Below, piece by piece: positions 1 to 9,896 of a stretch of DNA of 64,000 nt. Where the stretch lies: the NCBI RefSeq assembly GCF_034676705.1, contig NZ_JAUCBS010000013.1:2646501-2710500 (forward strand), in the 5' to 3' direction. Source of the DNA: Gemmobacter sp. (GTDB lineage Bacteria; Pseudomonadota; Alphaproteobacteria; Rhodobacterales; Rhodobacteraceae). Both the position numbers and the translations under genes were made by a program. The number at the start of each line of letters is the position of its first letter. The first letter of the stretch is position 1. The notes beneath the pieces are model-generated. The model was not told the origin of the DNA. It did no database searches and worked only from the letters and a program-made list of their open reading frames with translations.

Positions 1-93
1 ATGGGCCCAAGCGCCATCGCGGCGCCGCATTCCAGCAACTGCGGGCCAGATCGCCGGGTTTCCGGCCGGCCCCCCATGCGCAAAGGCAGACCG

Positions 94-405
94 ATGGACA
101 AGCTCTTCGCCCTCTCGCTCGGCTTTGCCGGGCTGATCCTGGCCACCCATGCCGGGCACGGCCAGACCACGCCCGATTGTGCGCCGCGCGCGCAGGTGCT
201 GGCGGTGCTGGCCGACCGATTTCAGGAAACCCGCCGTGGCCTGGGGCTGGCCGGACCGCAGCAGGTGGTCGAGCTGTTCACCTCGGGCGCCACGGGCAGC
301 TGGACGCTGACCGTTACCCTGCCCGATGGCCGCATGTGCCTGATCGCCGCCGGTCAGGGGTGGGAGGGCACGGCCGACCCGCCGCCCCCGGGCGACCCGG
401 CATGA
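94..405 (+). CDS. Hypothetical secreted protein
   Basis: A 103-residue protein that I do not recognise. It begins with a signal peptide-like stretch (MDKLFALSLGFAGLILA, then an Ala/Gly-rich cleavage region near residue 24), so it is probably exported to the periplasm. Two cysteines (in PDCAP and RMCLI) could form a disulfide. The C-terminus is proline-rich. I chose the ATG at 94 because the signal peptide begins there, although an open frame continues upstream to the window edge. It converges on lpdA, with 14 bases between the two stops. Confidence 0.6.
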   Translation: MDKLFALSLGFAGLILATHAGHGQTTPDCAPRAQVLAVLADRFQETRRGLGLAGPQQVVELFTSGATGSWTLTVTLPDGRMCLIAAGQGWEGTADPPPPGDPA

Positions 406-419
406 CCAGGCGAAAGCGA

Positions 420-1814
420 TCACATGTGCAGCGCGCGGCCATAGGCGTCCAGCACCGCCTCGTGCATCATTTCCGACAGGGTCGGGTGCGGGAACACCGT
501 TTCCATCAGCTCTGCCTCGGTGGTTTCCAGCGTGCGGCCGACGACATAGCCCTGGATCAGTTCCGTCACCTCGGCGCCAACCATATGGGCGCCCAGCAGC
601 TCGCCGGTGTTCGCATCGAACACCGTCTTGATCAGCCCTTCGGATTCCCCCAGCGCAATCGCCTTGCCATTGCCGATGAAGGGGAAGCGGCCGACCTTGA
701 CCGCATGCCCCGCCGCCTTGGCCTTTTCCTCGGTCAGGCCGACGCTGGCGACCTGCGGATGGCAATAGGTGCAGCCGGCAATGCTGTTCGGCTTGATCGG
801 GTGGGGATGCTGGCCGGCGATCAGTTCGGCGACCATCACCCCTTCGTGGCTGGCCTTGTGCGCCAGCCATGGCGCCCCGGCGATATCGCCGATGGCATAC
901 AGGCCCTTGACCCCGGTGCGGCAGTAGTCGTCCGTCACCACATGGGTCCGGTCGATCCTGACGCCCAAATCCTCCAGCCCCAGTTTCTCGACATTGCCGA
1001 CAATGCCGACGGCAGAAATCACCGTGTCATAGACGCGGGTTTCCACCTTGCCGCCCACCTCGATATGCGCCGTCACCTTGTCGGCGGCGCGATCCAGTTT
1101 CTTGACCGTCGCCTTTTCCAGAATCGTCATGCCCTGCTTGACGAACTGCTTTTTCGCAAAGCCCGCAATCTCGGCATCTTCGACCGGCAGGATGCGGTCC
1201 ATCACCTCGACCACGGTGGTCTTGGCGCCCAGGGTGTTGTAAAAGCTGGCAAATTCGATGCCAATGGCGCCAGACCCGATGACCAGCAGATCCTTGGGCA
1301 TGCGCTTGGGTTGCAGCGCATGCTTGTAGGTCCAGACCCGGTCACCATCGGCCTCCAGCCCCGGCAGTTCGCGGGCGCGGGCGCCGGTGGCCAGCACGAT
1401 GGCCGGCGCCGCCAGATCCTCGACCCCCTTGTCGGTCTTGACAGACACCACGCCCTGCGCCGGCAGCGTCGCGGCGCCCATCACCACGGTGATCTTGTTC
1501 TTCTTCATCAGATGGCCGATGCCGCCCGACAGCTGCCTGGCCACCCCGCGCGACCGGGCGACGACGGCATCCAGATCATAGCCGATGCCATCGGCCTTCA
1601 GCCCGAATTCCTTGGCGCGGTGCATCAGGTGGAACACCTCGGCGCTGCGCAGCAGGGCCTTGGTCGGGATGCAGCCCCAGTTGAGGCAGATGCCCCCCAG
1701 ATGCTCGCGTTCCACGATGGCGACACTCAGGCCCAGCTGCGCGCCCCGGATCGCGGCCACATAGCCGCCCGGACCGGCGCCGATCACGATCATGTCGAAT
1801 TTTCTGGCGGCCAT
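420..1814 (-). CDS. lpdA: Dihydrolipoyl dehydrogenase (E3)
   Basis: E3 flavoprotein of the 2-oxo acid dehydrogenase complexes. It reoxidises dihydrolipoyl groups on E2 and passes electrons through FAD to NAD+. The 464 residues show the N-terminal FAD-binding GAGPGGY, the redox disulfide GGICLNWGCIP (C43 and C48), a second Rossmann motif (GSGAIGIEFASF), GDIAG near 310, and the C-terminal HPTLSEMMHE catalytic His/Glu. The ATG at 1814 is preceded by GAGGGAGGG; the in-frame TTG five codons upstream lies inside that ribosome-binding site. It is last in a leftward gene run, and the other complex subunits are not in the window. Confidence 0.96.
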   Translation of the reverse strand: MAARKFDMIVIGAGPGGYVAAIRGAQLGLSVAIVEREHLGGICLNWGCIPTKALLRSAEVFHLMHRAKEFGLKADGIGYDLDAVVARSRGVARQLSGGIGHLMKKNKITVVMGAATLPAQGVVSVKTDKGVEDLAAPAIVLATGARARELPGLEADGDRVWTYKHALQPKRMPKDLLVIGSGAIGIEFASFYNTLGAKTTVVEVMDRILPVEDAEIAGFAKKQFVKQGMTILEKATVKKLDRAADKVTAHIEVGGKVETRVYDTVISAVGIVGNVEKLGLEDLGVRIDRTHVVTDDYCRTGVKGLYAIGDIAGAPWLAHKASHEGVMVAELIAGQHPHPIKPNSIAGCTYCHPQVASVGLTEEKAKAAGHAVKVGRFPFIGNGKAIALGESEGLIKTVFDANTGELLGAHMVGAEVTELIQGYVVGRTLETTEAELMETVFPHPTLSEMMHEAVLDAYGRALHM

Positions 1815-1836
1815 TTTCCCCTCCCTCAAGAAAGTG

Positions 1837-1850
1837 GTTTACCGTTAAAC
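1837..1850. promoter_or_regulatory. Operator-like dyad upstream of lpdA
   Basis: GTTTACCGTTAAAC, with GTTTA and TAAAC arms around CCGT, lies 23 bases upstream of the lpdA start and beside an AT-rich run that is rare in this GC-rich DNA. It looks like a regulator site in a short lpdA leader, but the protein that would bind it is unknown. Confidence 0.3.
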
Positions 1851-1913
1851 TATTTTTTTCCGCCCGGCAATTCCCTAGCCGCCTGCCCGCCATGTTCCCC
1901 ATGCATGGCGCGG

Positions 1914-2492
1914 TCAGCCGGCGGATTTCAGCCGTTCGACAATCGCGCCATAGCCGCCATCCGTCAGGAATGCCTGCTCCTCGGCGGTGGTCTCGCGCCC
2001 GAAAGCTGCATTGCGATAGGGAAAGCGGCCGAAACGACGGATGATCTCGGCATGGGCGCGGGCATGCAGCCGGTTCGACTCGCCGGTTTCCGGCATTCGT
2101 TCATCCATTAAACCAATGCACTCCTGCTGGTCAGCCAGCAGTTCAGAATGCATGAAGGGCAGGTAGAAGAACTGCCGCTCCGGTTCCGGCACCGCCATGT
2201 CCCAGCCGGCGGCAATCGCCTTGCGCGCGGCGGCCAGGGCCATGGCATCGGTGGAAAACGCCTTGGCGCTGCCCCGCCACATGTTGCGCGGAAACTGGTC
2301 GGTAACGACCAGAAACGCCAGCGCACCCGCCGGCCCCTCGACCCAGTGGTCAAGCCCGCCATCCGCCGCCGCCTGCCACAGATCGCCGAAACAGTCGCGG
2401 ATCTGATCGTCCAGTTCCGCCCCGCCCGCATACCAGCCGTCGGGGCCCAACTCGCCCAGCCAGTAGTCCAGCACCTCTACCGGATCGCTCAT
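1914..2492 (-). CDS. DUF924 family protein
   Basis: A 192-residue alpha-helical protein of the DUF924 family, whose function is not established. Family hallmarks are the opening VLDYWLGELGPDGWYAGG, the central VVTDQFPRNMWRGSAKAF and FFYLPFMHSE. No signal peptide or membrane segment is visible, so it is probably cytoplasmic. It sits between the MFS transporter upstream and lpdA downstream on the same strand. Assignment to the family is firm; the role is unknown. Confidence 0.88.
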   Translation of the reverse strand: MSDPVEVLDYWLGELGPDGWYAGGAELDDQIRDCFGDLWQAAADGGLDHWVEGPAGALAFLVVTDQFPRNMWRGSAKAFSTDAMALAAARKAIAAGWDMAVPEPERQFFYLPFMHSELLADQQECIGLMDERMPETGESNRLHARAHAEIIRRFGRFPYRNAAFGRETTAEEQAFLTDGGYGAIVERLKSAG

Positions 2493-2546
2493 GCCGAAAC
2501 CCTCCGTTTCCGGGCACCTTGGCAGCTTTGCGCCGGCCGCGCAATC

Positions 2547-3770
2547 TCAGGGATCGGGGCGGTCCAGCACCGCCTCGACCGCGATGGCCGAGGCGGTGGG
2601 CGCGATCGGGTGATAGCCGGGCACGGCCGGCGGCGTCTCGCGCCGGGTCATCCGCCACAGCACATAGGCCGACAGCCCCCCCAGCAGCACGGCGATAAAG
2701 GCAAAGAACCCGCGCGGCCCCAGCCAGTCCATCATCCAGCCGGTCGCCAGCGGCCCCGCCACCGCCCCCAGACCGTTCAGGAACAACAGCCCCGCCGATG
2801 CGCCCGCCATCTCCTCCTTGGGCAGGAAGTCATTGGTATGGGCGATCAGCAGCGCATAAAGCGGGTTGACGATACCGCCCAGCAACAGCGCCATCCCCAC
2901 CAGCAGCCAGAACACCGCCGGCATCAGCGCCGCCAGCACCATCACCCCGGTGCCCGCCAGCGACAACAGCAGGATCAGCCGCCGCCGGTCCATCCGGTCC
3001 GACAGCCAGCCGACCGGATATTGCAGCACCAGCCCGCCAGCATACATCGCGCCGACGAACACCGAGATCTGCGGCACGCCCAGGCCCACGGTCATGCCCC
3101 AGACACCGGCCATGCCCATCATCGCGGCATAGACCCCGCCGGTCAGCAACATCCCCGCGCAGCCCAGCGGCGAGATCTGGAACAACCGCCCGAATCCCAT
3201 GCGCTGCGTGGTATCGAACACCGGCGCAGGCGTCGCCGACAGCAGGATCGGCAGGAACGCCAGGCTGACCAGCACCGAAGGCAGGATGAACGGGATGAAC
3301 CCCGACGGATCGCCCACGTTCAGCAGCACCTGGCTGGCAATGATGCCGATCATCTGCACGATCATGTAGGCCGACAGCGCCTGCCCCCGCGTCTCGTTGC
3401 TCGAGGCATTGTTCAGCCAGCTTTCCGCTGTGACATAGACGCCGGAAAAACAGAACCCGATCAGCACCCGCATCGCCGTCCAGGACCAGACCTCGGGTGC
3501 CACCGGATACATCACCAGCACCGCCGAGATCAGCGAGCCGAGCGCGGCGAACACCCGCACATGGCCCACCCGCCGGATCAGCACCGGCGCCAGCCGCGAC
3601 CCGCCCAGAAAGCCCAGGAAATACCCGGCCATGACAAAGGACATCTCATAGGTGGAAAACCCCTCCAGCGTGCCCCGGATCCCCAGCAGCGATCCCTGGA
3701 TGCCGTTGCCCACCATCAGCAGCATGACCCCAGCCAGCAGCGGCCATGACGATCCCAGCACCTTCAGCAT
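2547..3770 (-). CDS. MFS transporter
   Basis: A major facilitator superfamily permease of 407 residues, with about 12 hydrophobic segments and short cytoplasmic loops; the loop between TM2 and TM3 carries an RRVGHVR stretch and the central half-repeat has SDRMDRRR. It resembles the group with the ETRGQALSAYMI motif in TM5. Substrate cannot be told from sequence. The start at 3770 follows GGGAGAGG, so the upstream codons in the same frame are unlikely to be used. It is co-directional with queA upstream and DUF924 downstream. Confidence 0.88.
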   Translation of the reverse strand: MLKVLGSSWPLLAGVMLLMVGNGIQGSLLGIRGTLEGFSTYEMSFVMAGYFLGFLGGSRLAPVLIRRVGHVRVFAALGSLISAVLVMYPVAPEVWSWTAMRVLIGFCFSGVYVTAESWLNNASSNETRGQALSAYMIVQMIGIIASQVLLNVGDPSGFIPFILPSVLVSLAFLPILLSATPAPVFDTTQRMGFGRLFQISPLGCAGMLLTGGVYAAMMGMAGVWGMTVGLGVPQISVFVGAMYAGGLVLQYPVGWLSDRMDRRRLILLLSLAGTGVMVLAALMPAVFWLLVGMALLLGGIVNPLYALLIAHTNDFLPKEEMAGASAGLLFLNGLGAVAGPLATGWMMDWLGPRGFFAFIAVLLGGLSAYVLWRMTRRETPPAVPGYHPIAPTASAIAVEAVLDRPDP

Positions 3771-3812
3771 GTCAGCCTCTCCCTGCACACCAGCCATCGG
3801 CCCGGCCGCCCC

Positions 3813-3862
3813 TTTTGCCTTTTTCCAAATACCCCGGGGGGTCCGGGGGGCTGGCCCCCCGG
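3813..3862 (-). repeat. Dispersed hairpin-tail repeat, copy 1 (GTATTTGG type)
   Basis: The minus strand reads a strong hairpin (CCGGGGGG / CCCCCCGG arms at 3843-3862), then CCCCGGGGTATTTGG and AAAAAGGCAAAAG. It lies just after the queA stop and before the MFS start, so it could act as an intercistronic terminator or attenuator. The same hairpin-plus-tail design recurs ten more times in this window. Confidence 0.75.
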
Positions 3863-3882
3863 TCCCTCAGGTTCCACCCGCG

Positions 3883-4935
3883 CTAGGCTTCGGGCAACAG
3901 CAACGACGCATCGCCATAGGAAAAGAACCGATATCCCCCCGCCACCGCATGGTCATAGATCCGGTCGATCCGCCCCTTGCCCATCAGCGCCGAGACCAGC
4001 ATCAGCAGCGTGGATTTCGGCAGGTGGAAATTGGTCATCAGCCCGTCGGCCACCCGAAAGCGGTAGCCGGGATAGATGAAGATGTCGGTCTCGCCTTGCC
4101 AGGGCGCAATGGCGCCGCCCTGCGCGGCGCTTTCGATCAGCCGCAGCGCGGTGGTGCCGACCGGAATGATCCGCCCGCCCGCCGCGCGGGTGGCGGCGAT
4201 TTCGGCCGCCGCCTGCGGCGTCACCTCGCCCCATTCGGCATGCATGCGGTGGGTCGTCACATCCTCGACCTTGACCGGCAGAAAGGTGCCCGCACCGACA
4301 TGCAGGGTGACTTCGGTGAAGGCCACCCCCATCGCCCGCAGCGCGGCCAGCAAGGGTTCGTCGAAATGCAGGCTGGCGGTGGGGGCGGCGACGGCGCCGG
4401 AATGGCGGGCAAAGACCGGCTGGTAATCCTGATCGTCCTGCGCATCGGGCGCGCGCAGGGCGGCGATATAGGGCGGCAGCGGCATGGTGCCCGCCTCGGC
4501 CAGCGCCGCGTCGAAATCGGCGCCGGTCAGATCGAAGTCCAGCACCACATCCTCGGCGCCGCGGTCGGCCACCAGGGCCGACAGCCGGTCGGAAAACACC
4601 ACCCGCTCGCCCTGTTTCAGCTTGCGCAAGGGCCGCGCCATCGCCCGCCAGCCGCCGCCGGCGACGGGTTCCATCAGGGTGATTTCCACCTTCGCCTCGA
4701 CCAGCCCCTGCGCGCTGTCGCGCAGGCGGCGGCCCGTCAGGCGGGCGGGAATCACCTTGGTGTTGTTCAGCACCAGCCGGTCGCCGGGGCGCAGAAAATC
4801 GGGCAGGTCGCGCACATGGGCATCGGCGATGGCATCGCCCCGCGCCACCAGCAGCCGCGCCGCGCTGCGCGGTTTCGCAGGGCGGGTGGCGATCAGCCGT
4901 TCGGGCAGGTGATAGTCGAAATCGTCAAGTTTCAT
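3883..4935 (-). CDS. queA: tRNA preQ1(34) S-adenosylmethionine ribosyltransferase-isomerase
   Basis: Transfers and isomerises the ribosyl group of SAM onto preQ1 at the wobble position of GUN-anticodon tRNAs, giving epoxyqueuosine. The 350-residue length is typical. Family motifs include the start MKLDDFDYHLPERLIATRPA, HVGAGTFLPV, the TTHRMHAEW region and NFHLPKSTLLMLVSAL near the C-terminus. Its start codon overlaps the stop of the upstream YhdP-like gene by four bases (ATGA), implying translational coupling. Confidence 0.97.
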   Translation of the reverse strand: MKLDDFDYHLPERLIATRPAKPRSAARLLVARGDAIADAHVRDLPDFLRPGDRLVLNNTKVIPARLTGRRLRDSAQGLVEAKVEITLMEPVAGGGWRAMARPLRKLKQGERVVFSDRLSALVADRGAEDVVLDFDLTGADFDAALAEAGTMPLPPYIAALRAPDAQDDQDYQPVFARHSGAVAAPTASLHFDEPLLAALRAMGVAFTEVTLHVGAGTFLPVKVEDVTTHRMHAEWGEVTPQAAAEIAATRAAGGRIIPVGTTALRLIESAAQGGAIAPWQGETDIFIYPGYRFRVADGLMTNFHLPKSTLLMLVSALMGKGRIDRIYDHAVAGGYRFFSYGDASLLLPEA

Positions 4936-7900
4936 GGGGTAATCCGGGCCGCCGGGCGGCGCAGCAGGTCGCGGAAAAAGCCGGGCGCCAGCACCGACAG
5001 CGGGTTGACGGACACCTGCGGATCCCTGGCGCTGCCCCGGATCCGGTAGGTAAAGCCCACCAGCCCCTCGCCAGGGCGGGTCAGCACCGATCCGATACCG
5101 TTGATCAGGTAAAAAGGCGAGATCACGCCGCGCAGATCCAGCCGATCCTCGGCCGTGGCATAGACCCCTTCGAGCGACACCCCGAACGAGGCGCCGACCG
5201 CCCGCCCCTCGCGCAATTCCACCGCCTGCGGGGTCAGCAGGAAACCGCCCTTCGCCTCGGTGAACACAAGGCCCGAGGTCATCAGCTGGTCGATCAGCCC
5301 GACGATGGACACGGCATTCAGCAGCTCGGCCAGCGCGGGCATGTCGCGCACCAGAAAGCCGGTCATGTCCACCGTGCCCTGATAGGTGCCGGGCGCGCCG
5401 GTGGGGTTCAGCACCAGATCAAGCTTGCCGCCCGAGGCCTTGCCGAACAGCCCCGCGGCCGCCAGCGCCGCCCCGCCATCGGCGGCCTGCACCCTGAATG
5501 CGGTGCCGCGCGGGCCGGGCACCATCTGGCCGGTCAGCGGCGCCTTGCCGTTCAGCACACCGCTGAACGGGCCGTCCAGCCCGCCCCGGCCCGGGGTGAT
5601 CCGCGCGCGGACATTTGCCAGCGCCATGGTGCCCGTCACCTGCACCCGGTCCAGCACCACATCCAGCGGCGTGCCCCTGGCGCCGCCCCCGGTGGGCAGG
5701 CTGCCGGCCCGGGGCAAGTCGCGCAGGTCCACCGTGCCGCCGGTCACCCGGGCGACGGGGGCCTTGCCCCGCCCCTGACCGATCAGTTCCGCCTGTGCAT
5801 CCAGCCAGCCGCCCATCCGCAGGCGCGACAAGATCCATCCGGTCCAGCCCGCCATCGGTAGCCAGCTGCACGCGGCCCTCGGCCTCCAGCCCCGGGCCTT
5901 CCAGCACCACGCGGTCCAGCCGGACGGGGGCCTTCAGCGTGCCCTGCACCTCCAGCTTGCCACGCGCGCCGGCGGGCATGGACCAGCCCAGTTCGGCGAT
6001 GCGCACCCCCACCCCGGCCAGATCGGACCGCAGCGTCAGCACCGGCGCCTGCCCGCGTGGCAAATCCACGGCAAAGCTGGCCTGCCCCTGCCCCGACACC
6101 AGATCATCGCCCAGGCCCGCCAGGAATTCCGCCGCCACCGCCTTGTTCAGCGCCAGCGTGCCTTCCACCCGGCTGGCCCCGCCCTTGCCGGGGCCAAGCG
6201 GCAGCGTCCAGCGCGCATCGAACGCCGCCTGCCCCAGCCGCCCCGGCCCCGCGATGCTGATCGCCGATGGCACCGCATGCAATTCCAGCCGATCCGCCGT
6301 CAGCACGCGCCCCGGCACCAGCCTGTCCGAGGTCAGGTTTTCCAGCGTGCCCGACACGGTGAAATCCACATCGCCCGGTTGCAGCTTTGGCGCCAGCGGC
6401 AGGCGCAGTTCGGTGACCAGCCGGGCATGGCCCTGCCCCAGATCGGGCGCCAGCCCCGCCTTGGTCAGAAAGCCGAAGGGCGGCTGGTCCAGCAAGGACA
6501 GCGCCGCCGTGACGCTGCTGTCGGTCTGCAACGTGATTTCGGCCGGCGCATGCTTGACGGTGATGTCGGGCACCCGGAACACCGAGCGCGCCACATTGAT
6601 GTCGCCGCCCTGCGGCGGGGTGACGTGGCCGTCCTCGACCACGGTGGTATAGGTCTGTCCTTCGATGGTGGCATAGCCCCGGCCGCTCTGGATCGGCGGC
6701 AGCGTGGGCATGAAGCGAACGTCGGCATCCTCGAATTCATAGCCCAGCGACAGGCGCGGCGGCTGACCGGGCCGCAGCCGGACCCCGGCCTTGACATCGA
6801 ACAGCAGGCCCTGCTGCACGTTGCTTTCCAGCCATTTGCGGGTATTGGGCACCAGCCCCACCGGCCACAGCGCCAGCAGCCGGTCATGCCGGATCGCATC
6901 CAGCGCCAGATCCACCGCCACCGTCCAGCCCTGCGGCGCCGCCTGAACCTGACCGCGCGCCAGCAGGTGGCGGCCCTCCTCGACCAGCGCCAGCTGCCCC
7001 AGGTCCACCGAAAACGGATCCAGCCGCAGCCGCAAATCCACCGCACCTTCGGAAAAGCGGACGGGTTCGGCGAACATGCCTTCGGGGTTGAACACCACAT
7101 CCTGCACCCGGATCTGGGTGACAAAGGCCTCGGGCGCAGTCGGGACCGGGCCGGTCAGATCGGCATGGGCGCTGGCGGTCAGGCGTAGCGCAGGGCTGTC
7201 CACCGCCAGCCGGCTGGCGGTAAAGCGCGCGCGGGCGGGATCAAAGCCAAAGACGATCTCGGCCGACCGGATCGGCAGCGGCTGCGCCCCCTGCACCGGG
7301 CTCAGCGCCCCCGCCCCGATGCCCAGCGAGCCCTCCAGCACCGCCACCGCGCCATCGCCGCCCAGTTCGGCCCGCAGATCGCCCGAGATCGGCGCATCCA
7401 GCACGCCCAGCCAGCCCAGCAACGGGGTCTGCGCGGCAATATCGGCGGCGGCCACGCCATCGACCCGGGCCGACAGCCGCGCGCCCTGCCCGCCATGACG
7501 GATGGCGACCAGCAGCTGCGCGGTGGCCGGCGCCGCCCCGCCGCCCACCAGCCCCATGCCAATGTCCAGCACCGTCTCCTCGGCCGATTGCACCAGCGCG
7601 AACCGCCCGTCGCCCACCGTCCAGACCCGCCCCGCCCGGCGATCGTCCAGCGAAAATGTCACCGCCTCGGCCTCGATCCGCTCCAGCGTGGTCAGGGCGG
7701 GCAGCGACAGAAAGGCGTCGATGCGCTGCATCACCTCGGCCAGCGTGCCGGGCGCCCCGCCGCCTTCGCCGAAATCCACGTCGAACCGCCCGTCCTGCCC
7801 GCGCCGCAAGGCCACCTGCGCCCCCGACAGCCGCACCGCTACCGGCGCCACCCGGCCGCGCAACAGATCCATCCCGGAAAACCGCGCCTGCGCCTCGGGC

Positions 7901-8307
7901 AGCCGCAACAGGCCACCGCCGCCAGGGCGCCCAAGGCGCAAGTCCTGCAACCGCAGTTCCGGCAGGCGCGAGGGGCTGAACATCACCTCCAGCCCGCCGA
8001 TCGACAGGACGGCCTGCCCTTCCAGCGCGCGGTTGATGCGGGCCTCCGCCTCGGCCACGGCCCAGACCGGCAAGGCCAGCGGCCGCCCGGTAAACAGCGC
8101 GGCACCCGCAGCCAGCAGGCCGGTGAACAGGGCAAAGGCGACAACGGCCCAGACCGTGGCGCGCAACAGCCGCCGGTACCACGGCATGGGCGCGCGGCGC
8201 AGAGAGGGCGCGCTTCCGCTGTTCGCGGGGGCGTCATCGGGCACGGCTGCGACGGACGGCGCCGCGCCCGCCCCGTCGTCCGGCCCGCTGCCACCGACCT
8301 TGTCCAT
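4932..8307 (-). pseudogene. YhdP/AsmA-like protein, broken by a one-base frameshift
   Basis: A large envelope protein of the YhdP/TIGR02099-like AsmA group: a cytoplasmic N-terminus, one TM segment near residues 45-65 (VWAVVAFALFTGLLAAGAALF) and a long beta-rich periplasmic body. Relatives are implicated in phospholipid transport between membranes. The frame is intact from the ATG at 8307 to about 5831, then continues one base out of register to 4932. Deleting one T of the sense-strand CTTG at 5830-5831 restores DLSRLRMGGWLDAQAEL and a protein of 1,124 residues, the usual length. It is divergent from bcp and overlaps queA by four bases. The break may be a sequencing error rather than decay. 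Confidence 0.85.
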
Positions 8308-8431
8308 CCTGCCGCGCCATCCTATTTTTCGCTGGCCCGGCTTTATCTTCGCCGATCCGCCACCGAAACACAAAAGATCGTCAGCCCCAGTGCGTCTGCC
8401 CCCAAGATCGTCAACCCGAAGGAGAGTTTCC

Positions 8432-8893
8432 ATGCTGAATGCCGGTGACATGGCCCCCGACTTTACCCTGCCGCGCGACGGCGGCGGCACCGTGACCCTG
8501 TCGGCGCTGCGGCCCGGCAAGGTGGTGGTCTATTTCTACCCCAAAGACGATACCCCCGGCTGCACCACCGAGGCGCTGGATTTCACCGCGAAACGCGCCG
8601 AATTCGAGGCGGCGGGCGTCACCGTGATCGGCCTGTCCAAGGACAGCCCCGCCAGCCACGACAAGTTCTGCCGCAAGCACGGGCTGGGGATCACCCTGGC
8701 CTCGGACGAACACGGCACCACCTGCGAGGATTATGGCGTCTGGGGTGAAAAATCCATGTATGGCAAGACCTTCCTTGGCATCACCCGCGCCACCTTTCTG
8801 GTCGATGGCACCGGCCGCATCGCGCAGGTCTGGCCCAAGGTCAAGGTCGCCGGCCATGCCGACGAGGTGCTGGAGGCCGCGCGCGGACTGTAA
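8432..8893 (+). CDS. bcp: Thioredoxin-dependent thiol peroxidase (peroxiredoxin Q/BCP)
   Basis: Reduces hydrogen peroxide and organic peroxides in the cytoplasm using thioredoxin. The 153 residues carry the peroxidatic motif DDTPGCTTEA (C44). The resolving cysteine found five residues later in E. coli Bcp is a leucine here (L49); C80 or C98 could serve instead, or the enzyme may act as a 1-Cys form. A good ribosome-binding site (AAGGAGAG) precedes the ATG at 8432. It is transcribed divergently from the YhdP-like gene and followed by a repeat element. Confidence 0.95.
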   Translation: MLNAGDMAPDFTLPRDGGGTVTLSALRPGKVVVYFYPKDDTPGCTTEALDFTAKRAEFEAAGVTVIGLSKDSPASHDKFCRKHGLGITLASDEHGTTCEDYGVWGEKSMYGKTFLGITRATFLVDGTGRIAQVWPKVKVAGHADEVLEAARGL

Positions 8894-8903
8894 ATGTCGC
8901 AGC

Positions 8904-8954
8904 GGGGGTTTCACACCCCCGCACCCCCGCGGGGTATTTCAGAAAAGGCAAAGA
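8904..8954 (+). repeat. Dispersed hairpin-tail repeat, copy 2
   Basis: GGGGGTTTCACACCCCC hairpin, then CCCCCGCGGGGTATTTCAG and AAAAGGCAAAG. It sits 10 bases after the bcp stop in the orientation expected for a terminator and is nearly identical to the copy at 30404. Confidence 0.7.
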
Positions 8955-8986
8955 ACAGAAGGCAGAGGAACATTCGCCCGCCCCCC

Positions 8987-9019
8987 CTTTGCCTTTTTCA
9001 AAATACCCCCGCCGGAGGC
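8987..9019 (-). repeat. Dispersed hairpin-tail repeat, copy 3 (inverted to copy 2)
   Basis: The minus strand reads GCCTCCGGCGGGGGTATTTTG followed by AAAAAGGCAAAGG. It faces copy 2 across about 30 bases between two convergent genes (bcp and the DUF815 ATPase), so each gene has its own element. Confidence 0.7.
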
Positions 9020-9053
9020 AGCCGACGCCAGACCCAAGCGCAACCGCGACAGG

Positions 9054-9896
9054 TCAGGCGACCGCCACCCCATGCCGCCCGGCAAGATCACAGAAGAACT
9101 GCCAGGCCACCCGGCCCGACCGGCTGCCGCGGGTGGCCTGCCATTCGATCGCCTCGGCCCGCAGGGTTTCGGGCGCAACGGTCAGGCCATGCGCGGCGCA
9201 ATACCCCTCGATCATGTCCAGATAGGCGTCCTGATCGCAGGGATGAAAGCCCAGCCACAGCCCGAAACGGTCGGAAAGCGAGACCTTTTCCTCGACCGCC
9301 TCGGACGGGTTGATGGCGCTGGAACGTTCGTTCTCGATCATGTCGCGCGGCATCAGGTGGCGGCGGTTCGAGGTGGCGTAGAACAGCACATTGGCCGGCC
9401 GCCCTTCGATGCCGCCATCCAGCACGGCCTTCAGCGCCTTGTAATGCTGGTCATCATGGCTGAACGACAGGTCGTCGCAGAACAGCAGGAACCGGGTTGC
9501 GGGTGCGGCGCGCAGATGGGTCAGCAGCCGGCCGATGCTGGCCAGATCCTCGCGCCCGATTTCCACCAGCTTCAGATCCGGCCCATCGGCGCGCACGGCG
9601 GCATGCACCGCCTTGACCAGCGAGGATTTGCCCATGCCCCGCGCGCCCCAGAGCAGCGCGTTGTTGGCGGCAAAACCGCGCGCGAACTGGCGGGTGTTGT
9701 CCAGCAGCGTATCGCGCGCGCGGTTGATGCCGACCAGCAGCCCGATGTCCACCCGCGCCACCTGCGGCACGGGTTGCAGACGGTCCGGCCCGGTATGCCA
9801 CAGAAAGGCATCGGCGGCGGCCAGATCCGGCGCAGGCGTGGGGGCCGGCGCCAGACGCTCCAGCGCCTCGGCGATGCGCAGAAGCGGATCGGTCAT
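9054..9896 (-). CDS. DUF815 family AAA-type ATPase
   Basis: A 280-residue P-loop ATPase of the DUF815 family. Visible motifs are Walker A GARGMGKSSL (about residues 84-93), Walker B LLFCDDLSF and the sensor region YATSNRRHLMPRD. The family is widespread in proteobacteria without a settled function; it resembles AAA+ DnaA/clamp-loader folds. The start overlaps the tatC stop by four bases (ATGA), so it is probably co-translated with the Tat operon. No membrane segment is seen. A role linked to Tat export is only a context inference. Confidence 0.9.
   Translation of the reverse strand: MTDPLLRIAEALERLAPAPTPAPDLAAADAFLWHTGPDRLQPVPQVARVDIGLLVGINRARDTLLDNTRQFARGFAANNALLWGARGMGKSSLVKAVHAAVRADGPDLKLVEIGREDLASIGRLLTHLRAAPATRFLLFCDDLSFSHDDQHYKALKAVLDGGIEGRPANVLFYATSNRRHLMPRDMIENERSSAINPSEAVEEKVSLSDRFGLWLGFHPCDQDAYLDMIEGYCAAHGLTVAPETLRAEAIEWQATRGSRSGRVAWQFFCDLAGRHGVAVA

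Noticed and set aside
1815..1829. lpdA starting at the TTG five codons upstream
   Set aside because: That codon lies inside the ribosome-binding site used by the ATG at 1814.
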